Assembly (NCBI GenBank): GCA_028829895.1
Contig: CM054182.1
Coordinates: forward strand, 4,496,501 to 4,560,500
Direction: 5' to 3'
From: Sinotaia quadrata
Taxonomy: Eukaryota; Mollusca; Gastropoda; Architaenioglossa; Viviparidae
DNA length: 64,000 nt
A program made the position numbers and the translations under genes. The first letter of the stretch is position 1; each line of letters opens with the position of its first letter. Positions 1 to 10,700 of the stretch are shown in pieces. The notes below the pieces were generated by a model, which was given only the letters and a program-made list of their open reading frames with translations, was not told the DNA's origin and did not search any database.

Positions 1-439
1 AAATCTTAGTTAAGTACACTATGACATTTTATTACTGATGCAAGGCCAGCCCCCCTTTGGACTTTTAGAAGGTAACAAATTAACTTTCATACTGTGTACT
101 TGATTCACACCGTTGCCCCCCCCCGCCCCCCCGTTCTTCTCTCGTTTTTTTCCCCTCGCTGTCTTTTCGCCACACGCAGTAGACTTTTCATCCTGGAATG
201 TTTTCGATCATAGTTGATTCCTGTGGACACTTCTCCTCACTTTTAATCTGGAGAGGGGTGGTGATTGGTATTCGTTGGTGTTGGTGGCATTTGGTTGTTC
301 GCCTGTGTTCGTGGACAGCTGCCTTGTGTTTTATTATTTTTTTTAAAGCTTGCCTTTGTTTTAGGGTGGAAAGAGGTATGTATATGCGGTTTAATCTTTG
401 TATTTATTTTTTGTTTTTGTAATGTGCTTGTTTCTAGTT

Positions 440-1000
440 GGTGGGTGAGTAGCTTTTGTTCAAGATGGGTGTGGTGAGTTCGTTTTTAGTTTTGTGTGTG
501 TGTGTGTGTGTGTGTGTAGCTGTTTTTTTTTTTTTTTGTGGGGTGGGTGGTAGCTTTGGTTCAAGATGGTGTAGGGTATAGGGTTTTTTGTTTTTTTTTG
601 TGGGTGGGAGAGGGGGCTTTCTCTTGTTTTATAGTAGGTGTAATGTGTTTGTAATAGGAAGAGTGTTAGTGCGGAGTGAATCATATCCCCCTTTCTTGGG
701 GGTGAGGTGGTGTGAGTAGGGAGTGGGTAGTAAAAGGTAGTTGTAGTAACGCTACCGTTGTTTTCATTATTTCCTGTAGTCTTGATGGGTAGGGCAATGT
801 AAAAGAAGTGTTCTTTGGCGTTGTCTGTTCTGCAGGGGGTGCATGTTTTAGGTTGATGGATTGGTTTATGGGTGTATAATGTGGAGTTTAGTCTTTGTTG
901 AGTGCTCGGGCATGGGTGATACTTTTGGTTTTATGAGTGGGAATGTATGCTCTGTCTTAAATATGTTGGTGAATTGTGAGTGTATTTTTGTTTTGTGGTG
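440..1000 (-). mobile_element. degenerate LINE, C-terminal zinc-knuckle region
   Basis: Read on the minus strand, 845-781 gives CTPCRTDNAKEHFF and then, after a one-base frame slip in a T run, LHCPTHQDYR. This is the C-x2-C...H...C arrangement with a following CP..R that is common at the C terminus of non-LTR retrotransposon polyproteins. The coding strand is A/C-rich and broken by stops and frame slips, so it is not functional. The flanking minus-strand sequence keeps the same bias but no recognisable reverse-transcriptase core. The LINE clade cannot be assigned. Confidence 0.45.
493..537. repeat. (TG)n followed by poly-T
   Basis: A TG dinucleotide run of about 25 bp (493-517) is followed by a run of 16 T (522-537). 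It lies inside the G/T-rich block at the start of the window. Confidence 0.9.
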
Positions 1001-1018
1001 CTTTTAGCTGTTTGCCGT

Positions 1019-1052
1019 GTATTGCTCCAAATTTACAAATTTGGAGCAATAC
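1019..1052. repeat. perfect 16-bp-arm palindrome, 2-nt loop
   Basis: Arms 1019-1034 and 1037-1052 are exact reverse complements (GTATTGCTCCAAATTT and its complement) with only two bases between them. It sits in the G/T-rich block at the edge of the LINE remnant. It could form a hairpin in RNA or a cruciform in DNA. No T-run terminator logic applies in this eukaryotic context. Confidence 0.85.
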
Positions 1053-1739
1053 CCTGTCTGCATTTCATTGCCTATTTTCTTCTTCCCGTTGACTTCTTTG
1101 CCCCACAGGAATTACATGAAAACTTTTCATCTGTTAGATGTTCTCGGTTTTTGGTGGATTCCTGTGGGGCCTTCCTCCTTTTCCTGGAATATAAGGAGGG
1201 TAGTGCTGTTCCGTGTTGTTGCGTTTGGTGGTTTTTCTTTGCCTGCTCGGGTTGCGACTGTTCGGAGTCCTCTATTTTTAATTTTTTTTTAAAAACAGTT
1301 GCAGAGCTACAGTCGATTTCTTGATTAGTTTTAGACTTTGTCAGTACTTTCGACCGAGCTGCGACCGTCTTGTTATATATTGGGCTGCATTCCTTGTTTG
1401 TAGAGTTTGAGTTCGCTTTTGCCTTGGGGGTCGGGTATATGGTGTAGCTGTGTGGGTTTGGTGGTGTTCATTTGTTGTGTCAGTGTTTTGGGTGAAAAGA
1501 ATATGTTTTATTATAGAAAAAAATAAAAAAATAAAAATGTGCGAGGTCATTTGTACTTTTATGGTGGAAGTGTGGTATTGGCTTGGCATAGATCCTTGTG
1601 ATGTGCGATTGTTTGTGTTATTTAGAGTGGGTAGGTGTAAGGTGCATTAGTGAAAGTTAAAATATGTGGAGGCTATATGTTAGCTTTCTTTCAGTGAATG
1701 CGGTTTTTCTTTTTTAGTTAGTGTGTACTAAAATTTGTA

Positions 1740-2460
1740 TCGTTGCCTAGATTATTTGAGCACGTTTTTTTCCCAAGACCGGAAATAACATTTGATTTGA
1801 TTAAATGCAGGGGACGCTTCCGGCTTCCGCACCTTTTCTTTAAATACGCATAAAAAATATAGTACTAGATTTTTGTAGTGAATTTTGCAGTTATATTTCT
1901 GTTAATGCTGAAATAAAACTTAAAATAAATAACACTGGAAATATATTAGACACCTCATTTAATGTTATATTTAAGTAAAAGTTCAAGAACTAAAAAATCA
2001 CGAATATCATTCCGCAGCAACGCGAGATTTGACACATGTGGGCCGGTTCTGAGCTGGAAGCAAGATACATGTATCTAGTCACATTTTCAAGACCACGTGT
2101 TTAGTTTTGGAAAAAAAATTTAAAACGGAGATTATCTAGAAAAGAAATGTAGGCAAAAATAAGTACGTTTAAATAAATAATTTGTTTATCCATGTGTGGA
2201 GAAATTTACAGCTTTGAGAAAATCGCGAGTGACTGCTACTTTGCTAGTACTGCTAGTAGCAGCATGTTTATTTAGGCCTAAAAGTCTAAATTTATAATAG
2301 TTATTCACTTAGGTTTAAGAAAATCGCGAGTAACTGCTAGTAGCAGCATGTTTGTTTGGCCTAACTTAACTATAAAGCATAATAGTTATTCACTTATTCG
2401 TAAGTCTTATAGAATTTTGTTACTTGAAATTCACAAAAATGGCCACGACGTAATAGAATT
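1740..2460. other. CpG-richer non-coding patch
   Basis: CpG dinucleotides are noticeably denser here than in the surrounding AT-rich DNA, for example around 1819-1830, 2020-2045 and 2221-2335. The same rise is seen at the two head-to-head promoters in the window, so this could be a promoter or first exon of an unseen gene or non-coding RNA. It could equally be a younger repeat. No open frame of interest is present. Confidence 0.3.
2217..2395. repeat. tandem duplication of about 95 bp
   Basis: 2217-2312 and 2317-2395 share AAATCGCGAGT, ACTGCTAGTAGCAGCATGTTT, a GGCCTA block and AATAGTTATTCACTTA in the same order. The second copy is slightly shorter. It is non-coding. Confidence 0.8.
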
Positions 2461-2659
2461 TGTGTGAAAGGGAAACTTGTTTCCCCATCTTAGGAAATAA
2501 AAGTGAACTTAGTTTTAATAACTTGTAAAGGTATAAACGAGCCTTGGTGTTTTGTCTGAAAATAAGTCATATTCTTTTGTTTATCTTTGAGATGTTTAAT
2601 TCATGGTATTAAAAGGCTATTATTTCCCGATTTTAAAAATAGAAATTATTTTTGAAATA

Positions 2660-3121
2660 CCGTGTACAGTTCTCATTTTAACAGTGCCAGCTCCAAATTA
2701 GCAGTATCAGTTGCTAATTTTTGGCGTTTCATCACTGTAAAATAAACGGTTATATACCATGTTATATCTGGATCAATTTTTTGGTACAGGTTTGGTTGTA
2801 ACTATATTGACAAAACTATAAATAAGATGCACTGCTTATTTTATTTAAATCAGTAATACTCTTACTTGAAATATATTTTAATTCTAATTATGGTACAGAT
2901 TTTAGTTATTCCTGTATTTGTGTACAGTTCCAATTATTATTATATGAATTTTTATTAGAGTGATTTTAGCATTTTTAAATGCTTAAACAGTTAGACAGAA
3001 TTTGCTAAACTATGAGAGGCGCATGTACTGATGTAGATTTAGATAGCCTCACCCAGGTGAATCATAACTGCCTAGACCTAACTTGAATAAGTTTTTAAAG
3101 GAAATGTTAAGCATATACTTA

Positions 3122-3153
<32 letters not shown>

Positions 3154-3700
3154 AGTAAAGTGATATTACATTTTAAATGTTAACTTTTATATGTACAATT
3201 CTGCCCTAATGTAACAATGCCAAGTTAGTATTCCACTTGGCTTGGTTTTCCATTGAAAGCAATCGTTATTGACCAATTTTAATTGATTTGAAAACATCAA
3301 AGGGTATTGTTCAGTTATAAATTATAATTTACACATTATTTTCATTGTGTTTGTGTCACAGTGCCAGCTCCTTGTTAGTTTAAAAGTTGCTAACTTGGCG
3401 TTTCATCACTGTGAAATTAAAGGCTATTTTCCAATTTCAATCTGGATCAAATTTTTCTTTTTGATGCAGAATTTGGTTATGTCTACAAATGAAAACATTT
3501 GTAATATCCTTATATTTTATGTACATCAGACACTACTTGCTAGCATCTATATTATCATTAAATTAGTTCCTGTTTTGTTATTTTTTTTTATTTACTGGGT
3601 GGCTGCTTATTCTTACTGTTGTGCATTTCCTCATTGTGAAATGTTTATCTCTCTAACCTGCAATCTGATGCAGATCTTAGCTGTTGCTTTTGTATGCTGG
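2660..3700. repeat. diverged direct duplication about 0.66 kb apart, with poly-T between
   Basis: About 2680-2800 and 3340-3470 share GTGCCAGCTCC, then GTTGCTAA, GGCGTTTCATCACTGT and ATCTGGATCAA in order. A weaker third echo lies near 3600-3690. A run of 28 T (3126-3153) lies between the copies. A frame of 126 codons over the second copy (3347-3727) is hydrophobic low-complexity translation and is not considered a gene. Confidence 0.6.
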
Positions 3701-4828
3701 CAGTTGTTAGTTTTCATATTTATTTAAAATATAGCTTTCAAAGGCATGAAGTGTACTGACAACGATAATAAATTAATAAAATGTTCTCTTAAAAAAAACC
3801 TCTCGCAAGTGCCATATATAAGAAATATACAAAGCCTTTAGACAAACTTCTTCAACAGAAGAATGCTAAAAATAATACACCAAAACAAACTGAAGTGAAT
3901 GCAGAACGACAATTTACAACCAGTATATTTACAAATGAACATAAATAGAATGAATTTACAATTGTAGTCTGATGACAAATACTTCTTTCAAATTCCTATT
4001 AAATGTGACCAAGGTAATGAGATTGTTTAACAGTAATACCCCACTTCGCTCTTGAGCAAGAAGTGGATGCAGAAAAGTTTGGTGCTGATAGTAGTTAGTG
4101 TAATTACTAGTGTTTCATTACCGTAATTTGGCTGCTGGTGTACAGTTATTAAAGGATAAACCAGAATATGTGAACATGCAAATCCAAGTTTTCTACACAG
4201 TATTTTAATCTGTCAGAAAGAACACTGTTGAAGCTAATTACAATTTAGTTAATTACTAATTATTTTTCAAGCAGTTTAACAATAAAGGACTATGGAAACA
4301 ACCAGTTTTGAAATTTGGGGATAAACAAGAGAATCTTATTAAATATAAACTGCAATGTCATCATATTTGCATTTTGAAATGACTGAAAATAGTTCCCTGA
4401 AATGATGTACATTTAAAAGACATTATTTTAGCTTTATCATTAATTATAGTAGTTCCCCCAAGATCATATTCATATTTTTTTTCCTAACTACCATTAGTGC
4501 TAATCTGATATTTTTTCACATCCCTTCATCATTTAAAATATATTAATACTGTTTATTATTGTGATTTAACCTTATGGCTATGAAACATTGAAGTGCACAT
4601 GCTTGTAATAATTATAAATTTGCATGCACCTTTTACATAATTTAATCATTTGACAATAATGTCAGCCACAACAATGTAGCTAAATTGAAGATTCATCTTT
4701 TAGTTTACTGGATGAATGTAAACAGAAACAATTATATTAAACAATATAATTATGGTCAGTATAAAGGGTGACTGACTTAATTTGTGGAAGTTGCATACGG
4801 TTTGAAAAGTGGACATTGTTACTTTGAA

Positions 4829-5121
4829 CTAGAGGAACAAGTTATACTGCTTAGCTTAGATACAATGGACACTTGTCCAGCTGATTGAATCTACTCTTTC
4901 CACTATAAGCTGTAGCCCTTTCAACCTAGAGCAAATTGTACTGCTTAGCTTAGACACAATGGACACTTGTCCAGCTGATTGAATCTACTCTTTCCACTAA
5001 GCTGTGGCCCTTTCAACCTAGAACAAATTGTACTGCTTAGACATAATGGACACTTGTCCAGCTGATTGAATCTACTCTTTCCACTATAAGTATAAGCTGT
5101 GACCTTTTCAACCTAGAACAA
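4829..5121. repeat. three-copy tandem repeat, unit about 100 bp
   Basis: Three consecutive copies contain GGACACTTGTCCAGCTGATT (itself holding the palindrome GGACACTTGTCC) followed by GAATCTACTCTTTCCACT and a TTTCAACCTAGA segment. Copies differ by small indels, such as a duplicated ATAAGT in the third copy. It is non-coding. Confidence 0.9.
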
Positions 5122-5376
5122 GTGTTGGACATTGCAAGGTAGCATGGACAAGTACCTTCATAATGGCAGACCACAGCAGCTAAACATTTTAAGATAACTA
5201 CACCTGAAGAAAGGACTGTGTCTTGTATATTTTGTATCGTCTTTGCATCTGTTTCATCAAATTTCTTTGCCCTTTAGACAACTGGATGTTGAAACAAACT
5301 TACAAAACAGTGTCTACAAAAGAATTAAATGAAAACAGTTATTTAAATTGATATCCAACAGGTATATGTAAACAGT

Positions 5377-5438
5377 AATTCAATTGACCAAACTATAATT
5401 CAGTTGATCAAACTATAATTCAGTTGACCAAATTATAA
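5377..5438. repeat. three-copy 21-bp tandem repeat
   Basis: AATTCAGTTGACCAAACTAT-like units are repeated three times with one or two substitutions per copy. Confidence 0.85.
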
Positions 5439-7496
5439 ACCACTTCAATTTAAAAAAATCTCTTATATGATGCCTACTTGTTAGAAGATAATAAATAATT
5501 TGATTATTTTATTGGCATGCAGGTAGAAAAATTAAAATGTCATACCACAATATATAGATATTGGTTACTTTAGAAATAGAACTGTTAAAATACTGCCTTT
5601 CACATGTGTGTTTAATAGCTACTGAATTACAGAAAGAGTGTTCTCCAATTCTTTGACATTTGACATGCGATTTTATTATGCCAATTATGGTGGCATGAGT
5701 ATAGTTGATGTAGGCTTCTGGACTTTTTTTTTTTAAAAAGATACCCCAATGTATTCTCAATAAGTTCATGTTTTGTGAATCTCATGAGTATAACAGACTG
5801 TACATGTGAGCAAGAGACAAATGCAATGAGATTCCTGTGACCAGTTACAGGTTTTCAGTTCCCTCTTTTACACAAGGTGTGAAAAAATAGTTGATTGAAA
5901 TTAGACAAAAATACTTTCCCTTCTAGCCAATAGTAAGCAATGAATATTCACTCCGCTAACAATGATACCGGTCTGATGAATAAATAAATAAAGGAGACTC
6001 ACAATTTTAGAGCAAAAGCAGTAATTTACTTTTTTAAAGGATACAGGGAGGAAACCCAAATTCTGACTTTGTGAGCTATCATTTGAAGAACTTTCTTTGT
6101 CATTGACTTTAGAAGATCCTTGCAAACACCTTTCAGTAATGCCTTAGTAAGACTAGCAGATCTGTTCTATATAATTAAATGCCATACTTGCTTATTATAG
6201 ATATGTAATCCATGTAGTGTCATTTTTACAGTTTAAAAGCTGGCAGTTCTTATGTATGTTTAGCAAATCTTGTAGTTGTTTTAAAAACCTGTGGTTGGGT
6301 GTAATATTTATTTTTTGTGCTGGGTAATTGTTCATTGCCACTTTAAAAGATGTTTTTGTGAATCTTATTATAGAAATTTTAATGTTACAATCAGCCAGTT
6401 AGTTAATTTTCTCATTATATGTAATGTTAAATTTGGCAACTCCTGATATTTGCTTATAGATAATCTAATTTCGACTACTGCCATGTTTGGACATTCCCAA
6501 TGCTTTTTATAGTGTCACATTTGTGCTAAAAAGTGACCACTCCTAGCAACCTCAGTTTGTTTTATTTTCAATACACAACACTTATATATGTATTTAACAA
6601 ATTATTATTATTATTTTTTTTTAATTACAAGTACTCATCTTCCTCCTATTTTGAATTTGACATTGATATTTGCCTGATACCTGGATACAGGATAATAAAC
6701 TGTCTAGCTATTATATGATCTTATCTCTTTTCATTTTGTAAAATTAAGTAACTTGGCTAAGAGGTAAAATTTTACATTATGCATCAACAATTTTACAGCT
6801 TGATGTAAACAGTCTTGTTGTGTAGTTAAAATAATGTTTCTTGGTATATCAGTGGAATATCACTGTTACCTTACTAATAAAATAATTTAAAATAATTTAA
6901 AATAAATTCTTATGTTTCGACTTGAACTTTGTGTAATAAATATAACACAAATATTGTAATACCAACTAACATTTACCATTCACATATATTCTCTATCCTT
7001 TTTTCTTTAATTTAACCAATCTGATTTATCCAATCATTCCATTCGTCCATCAGCTGATGTTTGTGTGATTAAAACTATGTTTTATATTTATGCCACTCTC
7101 TAAAATCATTAATTTTTCAACCAATGTTATTTGAGTATGAACATATTATTTATGCAAAATGATCCCATTCCAGTATCAACAATTTCAAATTTTTTAAAAC
7201 ACTGAGAAAGTCTCCATTTATTTTCATCACTTAACAAGTACCTTCATCGATTTTTTTTATGTGGTGGCATGGTCCATATCTCAAACACAACAATCAATAC
7301 CAATGACTCACCTGTATCTCATTTTTTTTTACCATCATCAATGTATTAGTATATAACTTGCAGCTTGAAATTTAAAGTTGAACTTACACAAAAATATTAC
7401 TTAAAAAAAATCCCAAACAAACGTGACATTTATATTTAAAATTCAACTTTCAATACAAACAAAAGAAAACATCTGAAAGGTATCCAATTGTATAAT

Positions 7497-7502
7497 TTTA
7501 TT
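7497..7502 (-). terminator. candidate poly(A) signal of the flavin-reductase fusion gene
   Basis: AATAAA on the minus strand, about 220 bases beyond the stop codon at 7723-7721. It is the first canonical signal I found downstream of the gene. Cleavage site and usage are not testable here. Confidence 0.4.
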
Positions 7503-7720
7503 TGTTTTTAAAAATGGATTTCGGGTATCTATTGTTTTGTTTAAAATTAAAATGAATATTTCTTAAATCCAAGTACCTTCTGGTTTTTCACTATTGAAAA
7601 ACAGATTTCAGATGTAGCACTCAAGACCTGATCAATCTTCATGCATACTTTTCTGTCTGTCATTAAGAAGTAAATTCATTTATCTGAATATGAATTAAAT
7701 GAAATCTAACTGTTGCTTCA

Positions 7721-7754
7721 TTAAGGTAGATTCTTCTTGTCTGGTAGCAAAAAC
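7721..7754 (-). CDS. tiny terminal coding exon of the fusion gene
   Basis: Minus-strand TTTTTTCCAG ends at 7755, followed by 34 bases that complete AAG (Lys) with the preceding exon and then encode FLLPDKKNLP and TAA. The donor at 9977 (AA|GTACGG) has the matching phase. Without this splice the frame would run on for about 40 residues of low-quality sequence to a stop near 9847. A PD..LP ending suits a compact globular C terminus better. Confidence 0.7.
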
Positions 7755-10700
7755 CTGGAAAAAACAACAAAACCACATAAAATTTCAAAAGAAAAAGGAT
7801 AATTTTATATTTGAGGATTTTATTAGTAAAGCTTATGCCTACCACAAAACTTAAAACTCAACCTAGTGACCAATGATGTAGTCCTTCATAGCCTTGAACA
7901 AGCCAACAACTAGCTGAATTTGTTGGTAGTGAAGTTGAAAACAAATATTCTTCCTTCAAATCATGCACCATTAGAATTGCCATGTTTTAGCAACTACACT
8001 ACACCCACCAAGCTCCAAATTAAAAATACTTGGCTGATTTAATCTATTCTATGAGCTGCTCTTAGCATTTCAACAAATGTATATGGCTTTTCGCCTTAGC
8101 AATTTGAAGGGTTACTTAGTTCACACAGCATGAGTATCAAAGAGTTTCTGATGGCCTTTTAAATCAGCATCCTTCCAAGAACTCTTTCATAATAATTCAA
8201 GTCATTATACTTAGTATTAAAATGCCCCAAGTTTTATAGGTTTCATTGCATCGTTAGATTAAAAAAAAAAAATGAGTGTACTGAGGGGGGGTGGTATTAT
8301 CACCAGCATTTCTGGCTTAAAAATACAACCACTGAACTTACTGTTCGAAAAGTCATATTTCCAAGTGAAGTTAATACACATTAGTTTTGTTGTTGATGTT
8401 TCAGTTGTTTGTACATTACCATTATCTGATGCTTCACTACTTTGGTGCTTGGCATATCTCTTCTTCACAAAGGTGCCCCTTGGGCCTTGTTTTGTCTTCT
8501 AATTAGGGTAATAATAATAATGAATATAATTTCTATTAGACTGGATATATAAATGAATACTATATATGTATCTGACTCTCACAAAACCATGACAATGTCA
8601 AATTGTATTGGACATGTTTGTCAATATTTATATTTTTGTTTGACTCCCACAGCCAAGATATGGCTGAATTTTTAGAGTTTTCGATATAATTAGAAATGTC
8701 AAAACATTAACTTGGGCAAATTTCTCTCTGTTTCCACTCAATAACAGATGTGGCTGAAGTGTTTTCATAAATGTGTGTGTGGCATTCTGGGCGAAAAAAG
8801 ACTAAAATACCACAATCAAGACAGTTCTAAATCAAGCTGTATAAAAATCTTACATGAAAGAAATGTGTCATGAAAACATAACTAATCATGAATAATTACT
8901 GTTAAGTCTAGCAACAAAATACTAGATGTTATCAATATCTGTAAATGTCAATAACTAAACAATAATTATTATGATGTTCAGACCGTATGTTCTTTCTTTC
9001 TTTCACTGAAGAGTTATACATAGCAATATGGCGATAGTAAATTTTATTAAAGGCAGCCTGTGTTAAGTGAGCCACATTTAGAGAAAGTTTAAATCTTATG
9101 TACAATTGCAACTGAAGTCTGCCGTCCAGTCTTTGTGTGAGTGCGAACACACAGCATTGATAAGTGTTATGATGTGCTTGCTTATTATGTGAATTTTGCC
9201 TGCATGAAGTGAAATAAAGGTGATTTGTGTCAGTAACAACGCGCCTTGAATCTCTGTTCCCCGTCACTCTCTGCGTGCTGTAGTGACTGCTGCTTTGTAT
9301 GACCTACCACTCATGATTAACCATGACTATATATATATATATATAGTTTAACTAATTGGTGCATATCTATTGATGGCTGCAAAACTGCCTTAATTGCAAA
9401 TAAACCACCCTGAATAAATGGATAAAAGTATATTGCTATAATTAAACTGAAATTGACCTTCACAAATAGTGAACAGCTATATAACTATAAGGAGGGGAAA
9501 AAAAAAACCAGAATAAGCAAAATCATTAAAAAAAAAATGAACACCAAGGGTTTAGTAGCTTAATTTTTGAAAAAGCAACAACCAATTAAACATAAAATGT
9601 AAAAATGTTCCACGGACTAATCAAGTATTCTAGTTCATAATTTCAAACATTTTACTGGGGGGAAGGAGGGAGGAGCACAAATGAATTTATACATTGGAGA
9701 TATTTTAAATTTAGTTAATTTAATTTTTTTTTTTTTTACAATAATTTAAAATTGATACTATTTAGTTTTAAATTAAAACAAAGAAAGCTGTACATTTATT
9801 TAAACAAATTTTTACAGTTAAATGCTCATGTGTTGGGAATTGTAGTTTACAATCTAATAATTTTACAACCTCCCAATATGGTGTCAAGTAGACCATATTT
9901 TTGACAAAGTAAGTAATTATAGAAAATTACTTGGCTGATGCAAAGAGAACAAAGTTTCCAATAAAACAATCCGTACTTGTTTCGAGCTTCTTCCTGGTAT
10001 AATCTTTCCTCCGTGTAGTATTCAAATAACAAGTTTTTTTGTGTAAGATGTTTGTTGTGCTGTAGAAATTCTTCAAAAGTCATGTTTGCATCCATTCCTT
10101 CTTTGATGGCTTTTGAGACAAGGTGAACGAAGAACATGGTTATTGTCTCATGGTAGCCTGTTTTTATCTGTACATTTGGGGGAAAAAGAAATAAAAATGA
10201 CAATGAGATGATTATTACTGAAATTAGTTGTAAGAAAAATAAACAAATAATTTACTTTGTAAATTAATTCTGACAGTAAAAAAAAAAGTCAAACTTTTCT
10301 TTGTAGAAAAGGAAAACTAATTGTTTACTTAAATTGCTTGCTGAAATAAATTGTTTTAAAAGCATGGTGAATAAGTTGACTAAATTTTTTTTTTAAATAG
10401 TGTTTTTTGTGCTGTTTTTAAAGAAATCATGTCTTTTCTTGTGTACAATACATTTTTAAGTTATAAACTGGTCACTAGTTTACATCTAATTTTGCACCGG
10501 TTCTTGAAAAATGTAAATAAATCTTAAAAATTATAATAACTGGTCACTAGTATACATATAATTTTGTCTCTGTTCCTGTAAGATGTACAATAAATCTGTA
10601 AGTTACAAAATTGGTCACTAGAATATAGCTAACTTACTTCAATGCAATATATTTACTGATGCTCTCAAATTTTACAATTTAATGGATGACATCAAGAAAA

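Larger units (their letters stand above)
145..1310 (+). repeat. diverged direct duplication, about 0.94 kb apart
   Basis: About 145-345 and 1085-1290 share an ordered series of matches. These include ACTTTTCATC, GATTCCTGTGG followed by a C/T-rich stretch, and a GTTG..GTTTGGT..TT.GCCTG segment, ending in a run of T. The copies are clearly diverged. The sequence between them contains the LINE remnant, so the pair may be terminal or tandem parts of one element. I see no coding capacity in the copies. Confidence 0.5.
3728..7496. other. intergenic DNA, no gene seen
   Basis: No exon with recognisable protein similarity was found on either strand. It holds the tandem repeats listed separately (4829-5121 and 5377-5438), short A/T runs and otherwise unremarkable AT-rich sequence. 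Confidence 0.6.

Noticed and set aside
3347..3727. Plus-strand frame of 126 codons, hydrophobic
   Set aside because: AT-rich low-complexity translation over a diverged duplication, with no recognisable domain.
8932..9267. Minus-strand frame of 111 codons
   Set aside because: No recognisable motif, and it falls in the last intron of the flavin-reductase fusion gene.
9847..9976. Read-through C terminus of the flavin-reductase fusion gene
   Set aside because: An in-frame donor at 9977 joins in phase to a better-supported terminal exon at 7754-7721.
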